64,000 bases of DNA from Pseudomonas marginalis (GCF_024169655.1 NZ_JALJWV010000001.1:997001-1061000); one strand, 5' to 3'; positions 29,748 to 38,875 are shown, counted from the first letter of the stretch. A program made the numbers and translations. The notes: generated by a model from the letters alone, not told the origin.

Positions 29748-31002
29748 AGCCAAACGCACGCCCGAGTTGGAACAACTGCTGATCGATGCGGAGGCCGACG
29801 ACGATGAGCTCCAGCGCAGCCACCCGCTGGTGAGCCGGCCGTGGCTGTTGCTGCTGGGCCTGGTGCTGGTGGCGCTGAACCTGCGTCCGGCGCTGTCGAG
29901 CCTGTCGCCGCTGCTCAGTGAGGTCTCCAGCAGCCTGGGGTTGTCGGCGGCCGGGGCCGGTTTGCTGACCACGTTGCCGGTGTTGTGCCTGGGCCTGTTC
30001 GCACCGCTGGCGCCGCTCCTCGCCCGGCGTTTCGGCGCCGAGCGGGTGGTGCTGGGGATTTTGCTGACGTTGGCCGCCGGTATTCTGCTGCGCAGTGCGT
30101 TCGGTGAAGTCGGGCTGTTTGCCGGCAGCCTGATCGCCGGTGCCAGCATCGGCATCATTGGCGTGTTGTTGCCCGGTATCGTCAAGCGCGACTTCGCCAA
30201 ACAGGCGGGCGCCATGACCGGGGTCTACACCATGGCGCTGTGCCTGGGCGCGGCGTTGGCGGCGGGGGCCTCGGTGCCCTTGAGTGACTACTTCGGCAAC
30301 CGCTGGAGCATCGGGCTGGGCTTCTGGATGCTGCCGGCGTTGCTGGCCGCGCTGTGCTGGTTGCCGCAAGTCGGGCACAAGCACGGCGCGCATCGCGTCG
30401 CCTACCGGGTGAAGGGCTTGCTGCGTGATCCGCTGGCCTGGCAAGTGACCTTGTACATGGGCCTGCAATCGTCCCTGGCCTACATCGTGTTTGGCTGGGT
30501 GCCATCGATCCTCATCGACCGCGGCCTGAGTGCCACCGACGCCGGGCTGGCGCTGTCCGGTTCGATCATCGTGCAACTGCTCAGCGCCCTCACCGCGCCG
30601 TGGCTGGCCACACGCGGCAAGGACCAGCGCCTGGCCATTGTGGTGGTGATGCTGCTGACCCTCGGTGGGCTGATGGGCTGCCTGTATGCGCCGCTCGACG
30701 GGCTGTGGGGCTGGGCGATCCTGCTGGGCCTGGGGCAGGGCGGCACGTTCAGCCTGGCGCTGACGTTGATCGTGCTGCGCTCGCGGGATGCCCACGTGGC
30801 CGCCAACCTGTCGAGCATGGCCCAGGGCTTCGGTTACACCCTGGCGTCCCTCGGCCCGCTCGCGGTGGGCCTGATTCACGATTGGACCGGCGGCTGGGCC
30901 GCCACGGGCTGGGTCTTCGCGGTGATCGGCCTGGGCGCCATCGTCGCCGGCCTCGGTGCGGGACGGGCGAAATACGTCGATGTGCGCAGCGAGAAAGTCT
31001 AG
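29737..31002 (+). CDS. CynX/NimT-family MFS transporter
   Basis: The 421-residue protein has about twelve hydrophobic segments and the early motif LVALNLRPALSSLSPLL, characteristic of the CynX/NimT branch (cyanate and 2-nitroimidazole transporters). A polar N-terminal tail of about 30 residues precedes the first helix. It overlaps the upstream GntR gene by 11 bases. The substrate cannot be told from sequence. It converges with the fimbrial operon, and the stop codons share CTAG. Confidence 0.88.
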   Translation: MNPEAKRTPELEQLLIDAEADDDELQRSHPLVSRPWLLLLGLVLVALNLRPALSSLSPLLSEVSSSLGLSAAGAGLLTTLPVLCLGLFAPLAPLLARRFGAERVVLGILLTLAAGILLRSAFGEVGLFAGSLIAGASIGIIGVLLPGIVKRDFAKQAGAMTGVYTMALCLGAALAAGASVPLSDYFGNRWSIGLGFWMLPALLAALCWLPQVGHKHGAHRVAYRVKGLLRDPLAWQVTLYMGLQSSLAYIVFGWVPSILIDRGLSATDAGLALSGSIIVQLLSALTAPWLATRGKDQRLAIVVVMLLTLGGLMGCLYAPLDGLWGWAILLGLGQGGTFSLALTLIVLRSRDAHVAANLSSMAQGFGYTLASLGPLAVGLIHDWTGGWAATGWVFAVIGLGAIVAGLGAGRAKYVDVRSEKV

Positions 31003-31637
31003 AGGTACAGCACTTCCAGGGTCGCCGAACCGTCTATGACGATATCGGTGCTCAGGTCCAGGTTCTGTTTGGCGTTGATCACCGTCTCCAGGGTCAGCGT
31101 GCTGGTCAGGTTCTGGATCGCCATGGGGCCGGCGGTGCTGCCCGCGGTGTCGGTGAAGCCCAGCAGGCTTTTGGCGCCGACGTCGATCGGGTTGCGGTTG
31201 GCCGTGCGCCAGGCCAGGCCACCGGTGGTGGATTCGGTGCCATAGATCTCGGTCACGGCGTCCACCACGGTCTGCGTTGGATCGAACGTCAGCGAGTACA
31301 CGCCGATCTTGTTCGCGCTGTTATCCAGGCCTAATCCATAGTAAATCTCGCTGTTGACGTGGGCCGAGCCGTCGCGGTTGTCGCGCATGCGCAATGCGTA
31401 ACGCACCGGGCCGTTGCAGATCACTGTCAGGCCCAGGGACTTGAGCGGCAGCCGCGTGCCTGTCGTGAGGTTGAGGTCTTGCTGGGCGATCTTGCCGAAG
31501 TCCACCAGCCCGTTGGCCGACAGGCTCGGCACGCAGGACGCCGGGGTGATTCTGCCGTTGACGTTCAGGTCGACGGCGGCGGCCTGCGCCGGTTGGCTGA
31601 ACAGCAGGGGCATGAGGATCAGGTAGCGAGCAATCAT
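30999..31637 (-). CDS. DUF1120 fimbrial subunit (last gene of operon)
   Basis: The 212-residue secreted protein has a signal peptide (cleavage near AQA-AA) and an alternating-residue N-terminal strand VDLNVNGRITPASC that could act as a donor strand. A second cysteine follows about 55 residues later in VICNGP, giving a pilin-type disulfide, and the C-terminal strand ends TLEVLYL with penultimate tyrosine. These are the features of chaperone-usher subunits. It lies 17 bases after the two-domain adhesin-like gene and shares GAKSLLGFT..GSTAGP with its second domain, so the two may be adjacent in the fibre tip. Confidence 0.82.
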   Translation of the reverse strand: MIARYLILMPLLFSQPAQAAAVDLNVNGRITPASCVPSLSANGLVDFGKIAQQDLNLTTGTRLPLKSLGLTVICNGPVRYALRMRDNRDGSAHVNSEIYYGLGLDNSANKIGVYSLTFDPTQTVVDAVTEIYGTESTTGGLAWRTANRNPIDVGAKSLLGFTDTAGSTAGPMAIQNLTSTLTLETVINAKQNLDLSTDIVIDGSATLEVLYL

Positions 31638-31654
31638 GGGAGCCTCCGAGGGGC

Positions 31655-32779
31655 TTAGAAGTAGGTGATTTCCAGGGTCGCCGAACCGTCGAGCCGCACT
31701 TCACTGCTCAGGTCCAGGCTGTCGAGCGGCGCGACAAAGGCTTTCAGGCTGAGTAACGCGCTGAGGTTTTGCAGGGCATTCGGGCCTTCGGTGCTGCCGG
31801 TCGTGGCGGTAAACCCGAGGAGGCTGCGTGCGCCCAGGGGAATCACGCTGGCGCTGGCGCTGCTCCAGGCGGCGCCGCCGGTGGTCGAGTCGGTGCGATA
31901 CAGTTGGGGCAGGTTGTCGGCGCTGGCCTGGGCGGGGTCGACCAGCAGGTAATAGCGGCCGATTTTCTGCCCGCGTGCGTCCAGGCCCAGGCCGTAGGCG
32001 GTTTCATCGATGCCGCCGGTGGCCGAGCCGGCGCGGTTGTCGTGCATGACCAGGGCAAACGGGGTCGGGCCGTCACAGCTGACCGTGAGACCCAACGCGC
32101 GGGCGGGCAGGGCAGTGTCTTTGTCGCGGCGCAAATCGCTGACCGACAACTTGCCGAAGTCCACCGTGCCGTTGTTGGCCAGGGTCGGCGTGCAGGCCGC
32201 TGGCGCGAAGCGCGCTTGCAGATGCAGCTCGCGCGAGCGCCCGGAAGCGGGGGCATCGACCAGCGCCGAGGCGTCCCAGGTTTCGGCATCGCGTACCCGA
32301 ATCGCGTCGTCCCGCGCCCAGGCATTGACCTGCAGTTGCGCGGAAAAACTGCGCCCGGTGGCAGGCTGGCCGTCGTGCAGCGGGACGATGCCATGGTCGG
32401 CGCGCCAGGTCAGGCTCGCGCCGACCTGGGCGGGCGCCTGGCCGGGGCCGGCGAGCAGGCCCAGTTGCACCGCGCGGCCATCGAGCACCGCGTCATGCAC
32501 CTGCACGCGGTAACTGCCGCCGTCGGTGAAGCGCAAACGCTCGGTGCCGGCGGCGAGGGCGCGGTAGAACAGACTCATGTCGCCGGTTTCCGGGCAGTTG
32601 AGGGTCAAGGACAGGCGCCGTTCGCCGAGCAGTCGCTCGGCGGTCGGTGTTGACGCGATGGCGCGGTTCATCTGGCCGAAATCCAGGCGTGATTCGCTCA
32701 GGTCCAGGCGACAGTCGTCCTGGGCCAGGGCGGTGCCGGTACACAGCAGCAGGGCTGCCAGGCAGTGTTGACGTTTCAT
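31655..32779 (-). CDS. Two-domain DUF1120 protein, probable fimbrial tip adhesin
   Basis: The 374-residue product starts at MKRQHCLAAL with a signal peptide ending ALA-QD. Residues about 20-180 form an N-terminal beta-rich domain with its own cysteine pair (DDCRLDL and LNCPET). Residues about 190-374 are a DUF1120 pilin domain (ACTPTLANNGTVDFGKL, VSCDGPTPFALVMHDN) ending LEITYF with penultimate tyrosine. A unique N-terminal domain in front of a pilin domain is the architecture of tip adhesins such as FimH. The usher precedes it by only 10 bases. The receptor is unknown. Confidence 0.8.
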   Translation of the reverse strand: MKRQHCLAALLLCTGTALAQDDCRLDLSESRLDFGQMNRAIASTPTAERLLGERRLSLTLNCPETGDMSLFYRALAAGTERLRFTDGGSYRVQVHDAVLDGRAVQLGLLAGPGQAPAQVGASLTWRADHGIVPLHDGQPATGRSFSAQLQVNAWARDDAIRVRDAETWDASALVDAPASGRSRELHLQARFAPAACTPTLANNGTVDFGKLSVSDLRRDKDTALPARALGLTVSCDGPTPFALVMHDNRAGSATGGIDETAYGLGLDARGQKIGRYYLLVDPAQASADNLPQLYRTDSTTGGAAWSSASASVIPLGARSLLGFTATTGSTEGPNALQNLSALLSLKAFVAPLDSLDLSSEVRLDGSATLEITYF

Positions 32780-32789
32780 AGGGCGTTCC

Positions 32790-35231
32790 TCAAGGTCGCT
32801 GGCAGCGGGCCGGGGCGGTTTCGAAATACACGTGGGGGTCGGCCTTGGCCGGCAGTTCAAAGCGCAAGTGGCAGCGCGGCTGGTCAGCGGCCTTGATCCA
32901 TAGCGAACGGGTGTCGAGCACGTCGGGCAAGAACACTTGGTTGCCTTCCTGGACCAGAGTGATGAACTCGCCGTCCTCGGTGGTCACGGTCGAGCCGCGT
33001 GGCATCGGGGTGTCCAGGGTCAGCAGCGCACGGCGGGTGAGCGACACGCCGAACTCGATACGGTCCACCGCGCCACGCCCTGCCGAGACCACCGCGAGCC
33101 CGTTGTGGATGTCGGCATTGCGCGGCAGCGAGCGGGTTTGCACTTCCAGCGGGCTGCGCCCATAGGCGCTGAGCTGGGGCGCCACGGCCTGGCCTTGCCA
33201 GTCGGTCCACACCGGGCCGCTGGGGGTGTTGACCTTGATCCCGGCCATGTCGCCTACCGAGAGCACGGCAAAGGTGTCGCGCACCGGGTAGGGCGAGAAC
33301 GTCAACCCGTCGCCGTGCAGCACCACCGCGCCGCGTGCGCCGCCCTGGTAGCTGGAGCGTTCGGCGTCGGAGCGGGTGTAGTTGAAGTCCAACTGGCTGT
33401 AGAACGGCAGGGCCGAAACGCCCAGGGACGACTCGACCTCGCGGTCGCGGGTGTCATGTTCGACGCCGACCCGATACGCCAAATGGTCGTTGATCTGTTC
33501 GTTGAGCCCCAGCCCGGTGCGGTGCTCGCCACCGGAATTGCGCACCCACGCGCGGCCACGGCGGCTTTCGCCCAGGGGCAGGCTGACCGTCAGGTACAGG
33601 CTGTCGTCGTTATAGCGGCGCCCGCCCATATGCCATTCGGCGGTGGCGGACACCGACATCCCGGCGACTTGCGTGCCCCAGGACGCCAGGGCGCGGCTGC
33701 TGCTGTCGCCCTGGAACGAGGACGAACGCGAAAACCCCGCGCTGAAGGCGCCCAGCCACGGATGCGACCACGAGGTGGTGGCGCTCTGCTGGTCGCGGTA
33801 GCGCGTGCGTTGCTGCTCGCGGGTATCGACGATGTAGGTCGACTCGCTGAGGTCGCGGTAGCCCAAGGTGCGCCAGGAATTGGCCGCCGTGAAGGCCCAG
33901 CGCTCGCTCAGTTTCTGCGACCACGACAGGTCGGTCTGCACACCGCGCTCCTGGGTGCGCCGCGAGGCTTCGGAGGCGACCACGGCGACTTGCACCTGGC
34001 TGTCCTGCCAAGGCAACAGCCCCAGGCTCAGGCCCGCCGAGCGATAATCCTCGGCCGCCAACAGCCCGCTGCCGAAGCTGACCTGCGGATGCGGCACGGC
34101 GCTCCAGCCGGCACTCACTACCCAGGGTTCGGCACCCGGGCCGTCGCCGATATTGCGCACCCGCCCGGCCGCCACCGAGTAACCGGGCGCGGGCAGGCCC
34201 AGGCCGAGCATGGCGGCGGGCACGGTGAAACGGCGTTCTTCGCCGGTGGTTTCCTTGATCGTGACTTCGACGTCGGAGCGCCCATTCAGGCGCGGCACAT
34301 TGCTCAAACTGAACGGGCCGGCGGGCACCACCGTGGAGTGAATCAATGTGCCGTTCTGGCGCACTTCCACCTGGGCCGGGCCATTGGCGATGCCATCGAT
34401 GGTCGCGCCCTGGTTCTGGTCTTGCAGGGCCTGTTCGGTGAGCACTTGCACGCCGGTGATTTGTGCCCCGGCGAGCACCGGGTTGTAGAGGTTGATCTGC
34501 CCGGCCTGCAACACCGCCTGGTGGCTGGCGAAGGTGCGCTGGGCGTAGGCGTCCAGGTGGGTGGTGCTTGAGGTGCTGTCTTGCCAGGTCTGCACCTGGC
34601 GGCTGCGCACGATCCAGTCGCCGGCATTGAAGCCGACCTCGGTATTGGCCGAGCCGAAGCGGCTGGCGTCGTCGCCGTAGTGGTTGTACAGGCCGGTGAC
34701 GTCGTAGTTGAGCAGTGCGGCAAACCCGCCGGTCTGATAGCCGGAAATGTCCTGGGTGACCGGGCGCAGCGCCTGGGTCGGTACTACCAGGTTCAGGCTC
34801 AGGTTGGCCGGGTCATGCTCGATCAGGGTTTGCGGGTATTGCTGGAGAAAGTCGTAGCAACTGCTTTCCTCCGCCTGGCCCGAAGACGGCGTCACCAACT
34901 GCGCGGCGTTTAGCAGCGGCGGGTCGAAGCAGGTTGCGCCGTGCTGATCGATGCTGACATCGACGCGCCCGCGGCGCTGGCCGTTGACCGTCAGGTTGAG
35001 CGCGTGGCGGCCTTGGGTAAACCGCGGGGCCTGCATCAGCAGGCTCGCGAGTTCAGGGTCGATGCCGCGCTGGAGCAGGGTCTGTGAGTCGAAGGAACCG
35101 CTCGACGACGGCGTCTGTGCCCAGGCCAGGTTTGTCAGCAACCCCTGACTGAGCGTCAGCACCAGCAAGGCCAGGCGCGGTGAAACGCCGGGCACGGCTT
35201 TGCCGTCACGGTAATGGATGACTGTGTTCAC
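32790..35231 (-). CDS. Fimbrial outer-membrane usher (FimD/PapC family)
   Basis: The 813-residue protein, starting at GTG, has a signal peptide to about residue 38 (AWA-QT). An N-terminal periplasmic domain with LLQRGIDPELASLL and NGQRRGRVDV is followed by a large beta-barrel, a plug-type region (NGTLIHSTVVPAGPFSLSNVP) and C-terminal domains ending with a cysteine pair (CHLRF and ARCQRP). Length equals classic ushers. It assembles the DUF1120 subunits delivered by the upstream chaperone. The barrel has the usual WLRNSG-like segment RAWVRNSGGEHRTG. Confidence 0.93.
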   Translation of the reverse strand: MNTVIHYRDGKAVPGVSPRLALLVLTLSQGLLTNLAWAQTPSSSGSFDSQTLLQRGIDPELASLLMQAPRFTQGRHALNLTVNGQRRGRVDVSIDQHGATCFDPPLLNAAQLVTPSSGQAEESSCYDFLQQYPQTLIEHDPANLSLNLVVPTQALRPVTQDISGYQTGGFAALLNYDVTGLYNHYGDDASRFGSANTEVGFNAGDWIVRSRQVQTWQDSTSSTTHLDAYAQRTFASHQAVLQAGQINLYNPVLAGAQITGVQVLTEQALQDQNQGATIDGIANGPAQVEVRQNGTLIHSTVVPAGPFSLSNVPRLNGRSDVEVTIKETTGEERRFTVPAAMLGLGLPAPGYSVAAGRVRNIGDGPGAEPWVVSAGWSAVPHPQVSFGSGLLAAEDYRSAGLSLGLLPWQDSQVQVAVVASEASRRTQERGVQTDLSWSQKLSERWAFTAANSWRTLGYRDLSESTYIVDTREQQRTRYRDQQSATTSWSHPWLGAFSAGFSRSSSFQGDSSSRALASWGTQVAGMSVSATAEWHMGGRRYNDDSLYLTVSLPLGESRRGRAWVRNSGGEHRTGLGLNEQINDHLAYRVGVEHDTRDREVESSLGVSALPFYSQLDFNYTRSDAERSSYQGGARGAVVLHGDGLTFSPYPVRDTFAVLSVGDMAGIKVNTPSGPVWTDWQGQAVAPQLSAYGRSPLEVQTRSLPRNADIHNGLAVVSAGRGAVDRIEFGVSLTRRALLTLDTPMPRGSTVTTEDGEFITLVQEGNQVFLPDVLDTRSLWIKAADQPRCHLRFELPAKADPHVYFETAPARCQRP

Positions 35232-35355
35232 ACAAATGCACTCGAATGATGGAAGTACCCGGCGTGATTCCCTATCGCGTCAGGTCTTCCCGGTGGCCTT
35301 CAGTGGGTGGCCACTTCGTTATCGTGGCGCCGTTGCATCCCTGGGCGCCGTTGCA

Positions 35356-36072
35356 TCACAGGGTTATGGGCGCGTCGTGGGGCGCGACGGCAAAGCCATA
35401 CACCGTGGCCGGTTGCAGGCGCACGCGGGTGGCGCCGGTGCCGCTGGCGGTCACGGTCAGTGTTTCGCCGGGCAGCACATAGGTGCGCGGCAGCATCGCC
35501 GACGCGTTGCCGGGCAGCAGTTGCAGCTCCTGGGCCAGGCGCACCACATACGGGGTAGGGTTGTGGACGCTGAGCTGGTCGGCCTTCAAGGTCCAGCTCA
35601 GGCCCAGCCACGGTGTGCGATTCGGCGCCAGCCCCTTGGGATGAATGATCACCGGCAGGTTCTGGCGCACGGTCACGCCCACTTGTGCGCGCCCGGCCTG
35701 GGCCGGGTCGCGCTGGGCGGGCATGCCTTCGAAAATCGCGCGCTTGAGGCGCTGGGTTTGCAGCGGCGTCTGGGTTTGCAGGATGAAGCGCACCAGTTGG
35801 CTCTTGGACGCTTCGACGCGGGTCAGGGGCGGGGTCACGAACAGCAGCGTGTCGCTGTCCTCGGGGATGTTTTCGAGGGTGACGTGCAGCAAGGCCATCT
35901 TGTTGTCGGTGTTGGTGACCGAGACCGTGGCCTCGCCGTCGGCCTCGTTGACGATCACCACCGAGGTGTCCGGGACCATGCCGTCGGCATGCGCGACGGT
36001 TGCGCCAAATACGGCCAGTGCCACGCAGCAGAGGCGCGGCATTGCACGCCAAACGGAAAGAAACAGGTTCAT
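35356..36072 (-). CDS. Periplasmic fimbrial chaperone (PapD-like, divergent)
   Basis: The 238-residue protein has a signal peptide (about 1-30, AHA-DG) and two immunoglobulin-like domains (SVVIVNEADGEATVSVTNTD; later SVHNPTPYVVRLAQEL and VLPGETLTV). It should cap and stabilise subunits by donor-strand complementation. The usual chaperone signature with RES before the tryptophan/asparagine segment is replaced by QRLKRAIFEGMPAQ, so it is an atypical member. Position between subunit genes and usher supports the call. Confidence 0.85.
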   Translation of the reverse strand: MNLFLSVWRAMPRLCCVALAVFGATVAHADGMVPDTSVVIVNEADGEATVSVTNTDNKMALLHVTLENIPEDSDTLLFVTPPLTRVEASKSQLVRFILQTQTPLQTQRLKRAIFEGMPAQRDPAQAGRAQVGVTVRQNLPVIIHPKGLAPNRTPWLGLSWTLKADQLSVHNPTPYVVRLAQELQLLPGNASAMLPRTYVLPGETLTVTASGTGATRVRLQPATVYGFAVAPHDAPITL

Positions 36073-36151
36073 AACAGGGCTCTTCAATACAGGGCGCTTC
36101 AAGGGGGCCGCCATGTGCCCGGCGCGTGACCGGGGCGCTGACGACGCAGGG

Positions 36152-36778
36152 TCAGAGGTAACGCAGGTCCAGTGTGATCGAGCCATCGAGGGGCACCTCT
36201 TCGTGGAGCGTCAAGGTGTTGGCCGGGCTGATCGAGGTGTCGACCCGCAGGGAGGCCACCAGTAGCCGGATAGGCGCGGGCAACGTATTGCCAGCGCGGG
36301 CGAAGCCCATGAACAGGCCGGGGTACACGTAAGGCTCGGGTTTCCAGGTGACGCCCTGGTCGGATGAGGTCAGGGTTTGCATCGACTGCGAATCGCCAAC
36401 CGGCCCGCGCAGCGACAGGCTGACCGAGCCGAGGCGTTCGTCGGGGGCGTGGGGGTTCATGCCCAGCCCATAGAAATAATCCGGCGCCAGCGATGACTCG
36501 CGCTTGTTGTCGATGCCCACCAGGGCGAACAACACCGGGCCTTCGCAACTGATGCTCAAGCCCATTTGCTGATTCGGTAGCACGGTGTACTCACCGGGGT
36601 GCAGCGTCGTCGCGAGGATTCTGCCGTGGTCGACAAGGCCGTTGTCCGACAACGATACGGTGCAGGCGCTGGGGGTTATTCGCCCGTTGACGTCCAGCTC
36701 CACAGTCGAGAGGGCGAAGGCCAAGGGCGTCGTCAGCAACAGCGAGGCGAGGGCCGGCAAGCGAATAAGCAGGGTCAT
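36152..36778 (-). CDS. DUF1120 fimbrial subunit 5
   Basis: The 208-residue secreted protein has a signal peptide ending AFA-LS and an N-terminal strand VELDVNGRITPSAC. The second pilin cysteine is in LSISCEGPVLFALVGIDN and the C terminus is TLDLRYL. It is more similar to subunit 2 (DHGRI, LGSVSL) than to subunits 3 and 4. It is the last subunit before the chaperone gene, 79 bases away. Confidence 0.82.
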   Translation of the reverse strand: MTLLIRLPALASLLLTTPLAFALSTVELDVNGRITPSACTVSLSDNGLVDHGRILATTLHPGEYTVLPNQQMGLSISCEGPVLFALVGIDNKRESSLAPDYFYGLGMNPHAPDERLGSVSLSLRGPVGDSQSMQTLTSSDQGVTWKPEPYVYPGLFMGFARAGNTLPAPIRLLVASLRVDTSISPANTLTLHEEVPLDGSITLDLRYL

Positions 36779-36830
36779 GGCGTGAGTTACCTGGTGTTGA
36801 ACGGTGGTACGGGCATCGGCTCAGGCGGCG

Positions 36831-37454
36831 TTACAGGTACTTGACTTCGATCGTGGTCAAACCGTCAATCGGGGTGTCTTCTGTGAGCGTCAGGTTCTTT
36901 GCCGCAAGGATGAACGGCCTTACCGCGAGCTCCATTGTGGTGTTCTTGGCCGCGACAGGGATGCGCCCTGCGTTGGGGTCGCGGATTGAAATAATGAGGT
37001 TTGTTGACCAGCTAGTGTCCGGATCATGGGTGCCCCAACTGGCGCCGTTGTCCATCGAGAAGATATGTGTGACGGCAGCCCCGTCGGCGACCCCTTTGTC
37101 AAGGCGCATGCTGTAACCACCGATGCGCTCACCCGCGAGCGTCTTGCCGATGCCATATCGGCCGATGTCACCGGAGTCTGCCCGGTTGTCGGTGGTCTGC
37201 ATGGCAAACAGTGTCGGTGCCTCGCAGTCGATGCCCAATTGCAGGGTGGCCGGGGTCAGCCAGGTTGACGCGTCCGGGTTCAGGTCTTTGACCGAAATCC
37301 GGCCGACGTCGACGGTGCTGGCCGACAGGCTTGGCGTACACGCCGAGGGTACGATCAGGCCCTTGACGCTCAGGTCGACGGTGGATGCGGCGAATGCCGG
37401 GAATGCGCTGGCGATCAACAGGCCGGCAACGCTGGTGCTGAGTAGTTTTTTCAT
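36831..37454 (-). CDS. DUF1120 fimbrial subunit 4
   Basis: The 207-residue product starts at MKKLLSTSVAGLL with cleavage near AFA-AS. It shows the N-terminal strand VDLSVKGLIVPSAC, second cysteine LGIDCEAPTLFAM and C terminus TIEVKYL. The signal peptide and first 50 residues are nearly identical to subunit 3, and DNA similarity extends into the upstream spacer, so the two arose by tandem duplication. Confidence 0.84.
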   Translation of the reverse strand: MKKLLSTSVAGLLIASAFPAFAASTVDLSVKGLIVPSACTPSLSASTVDVGRISVKDLNPDASTWLTPATLQLGIDCEAPTLFAMQTTDNRADSGDIGRYGIGKTLAGERIGGYSMRLDKGVADGAAVTHIFSMDNGASWGTHDPDTSWSTNLIISIRDPNAGRIPVAAKNTTMELAVRPFILAAKNLTLTEDTPIDGLTTIEVKYL

Positions 37455-37536
37455 CACGGGTAAAGCTCCAGGGAAAGGGGGCATGCCCAGCCCATACAGG
37501 TGAACGGCGGTACGGGCTTCGGGAAGGGCAGTGGCG

Positions 37537-38163
37537 TTACAGGTACTTGACTTCGATGGTGGCCAAACCATCGATCGCGGTGTCTTCGCTGATGGTCACG
37601 TTCTTTGCCGGGTGGATGAACGGGTTGACGGAAAGCGCCATCAGCGTGTTCTTGGCCGGGATTGGTGCCGACGCCGTACCGATTGCCTTGATCGAGATCA
37701 GACTCGTGGTTTGCCAAAGGTCGTCCTCATAATGAGTGAACCAGGTGGTGCCGCCGTTGTAAGAAACAATGGTTTGGACGGCGGCCGCGTCGGCCACGGC
37801 GTTGTCGAGAAACAGACCGTAGCCGCCGATCGGTTCGCCGGCGGCGGTCTTGCCGATACCAAACTCGCCGGGGTTGGCACTGGAATCGGTGCGGTTGTCG
37901 GTGGTCTTCATGGCGAACAGCGTCGCGGCCTCGCAGTCGACGCTCAGCGTCAAGGTGCTCGGGGTCAGCAGGGTGCGGCTTTCCTGATTAAGGTCCTTGA
38001 CCGATATCCGGCCCACGTCGACGGTGTTGGCCGACAGGCTTGGCGTACACGCCGAGGGCACGATCAGGCCCTTGACGGTCAGGTCCACGGTGGACGCGGC
38101 GAATGCCGGGAATGCGCTGGCGATCAACAGACCGGCAACGCTGGTGTGGAGTAACTTTTTCAT
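37537..38163 (-). CDS. DUF1120 fimbrial subunit 3
   Basis: The 208-residue product starts at MKKLLHTSVAGLL with cleavage near AFA-AS; strand VDLTVKGLIVPSAC, cysteine LSVDCEAATLFAM and C terminus TIEVKYL. It is the close duplicate of subunit 4. The central part (GGTTWFTHYEDDLWQ) has diverged most, which would be the surface-exposed side if the fold is pilin-like. Confidence 0.84.
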   Translation of the reverse strand: MKKLLHTSVAGLLIASAFPAFAASTVDLTVKGLIVPSACTPSLSANTVDVGRISVKDLNQESRTLLTPSTLTLSVDCEAATLFAMKTTDNRTDSSANPGEFGIGKTAAGEPIGGYGLFLDNAVADAAAVQTIVSYNGGTTWFTHYEDDLWQTTSLISIKAIGTASAPIPAKNTLMALSVNPFIHPAKNVTISEDTAIDGLATIEVKYL

Positions 38164-38210
38164 GCGGGTAAAGCTCCAGGGAAGGATAGGCATACAGGGG
38201 TTACAGGGCG

Positions 38211-38831
38211 TTACAGGTAACGCACCTCGACGGTCACGTGCCCGTCGAGGGGGACTTCGTCGGTCAGGGTCAGGCCGTCGGCGCGGGCGATCCGGGTGTA
38301 GAGCGCAACGTCCGCATCGAAACGCGTCACCGCCATGGGCCGGGTGGTGTTGTCGGTCGAGGCGGCCGCGAGCAGGTTGAGGTGGCCCAACTGGGTTCCG
38401 GCGGCCCAACTGGTGCCGCCATCCAGTGACACGATGGTGCGCGCGACAGCCTCATCCGCCACCGGGTTGCTCAAAGCCAGGGACACGCTGCCCAGCTTCT
38501 CGTCGTGGGGCGTCGTGCCCAGGCCGTGATGGTTGGGAATCACGGCGGTGCCGTGACGGTTGTCGATGGTGGTCAAGGCAAAGAGCGTCGAGCCCTCGCA
38601 CTGCACGCTCAGGTGCAGGGTGTTGAGGGGCAGCAGCGTGTATCTGTCTTGGTTGAGGTCGCGCACGGTGACTTTGCCATGGTCGATCACGCCGTCATTC
38701 GAGAAGCCCATGATGCAGGCTTTGGGCGTGATCACGCCGGTCACCTGCAGGTCGGCTTGGCTGCCGGCCAAGGCACTGGGCACATTGGCCAGCAACAGGC
38801 TCGCCAGCAACGCGGGGAAATATTTATCCAT
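38211..38831 (-). CDS. DUF1120 fimbrial subunit 2
   Basis: The 206-residue secreted protein starts at MDKYFPALLASLLL with a signal peptide ending ALA-GS. It has the strand ADLQVTGVITPKAC, cysteine LSVQCEGSTLFALTTIDN and C terminus TVEVRYL. It lies 44 bases after subunit 1 and 47 before subunit 3 in the same operon. Confidence 0.82.
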   Translation of the reverse strand: MDKYFPALLASLLLANVPSALAGSQADLQVTGVITPKACIMGFSNDGVIDHGKVTVRDLNQDRYTLLPLNTLHLSVQCEGSTLFALTTIDNRHGTAVIPNHHGLGTTPHDEKLGSVSLALSNPVADEAVARTIVSLDGGTSWAAGTQLGHLNLLAAASTDNTTRPMAVTRFDADVALYTRIARADGLTLTDEVPLDGHVTVEVRYL

Positions 38832-38875
38832 GGAACGAACAACCTCTCTGGGCAATGTCCTGGGTGGATGATGGG

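Noticed and set aside
32937..34571. A 544-codon plus-strand frame opposite the usher gene
   Set aside because: Low-complexity composition and full overlap with a conserved usher; antisense artefact.
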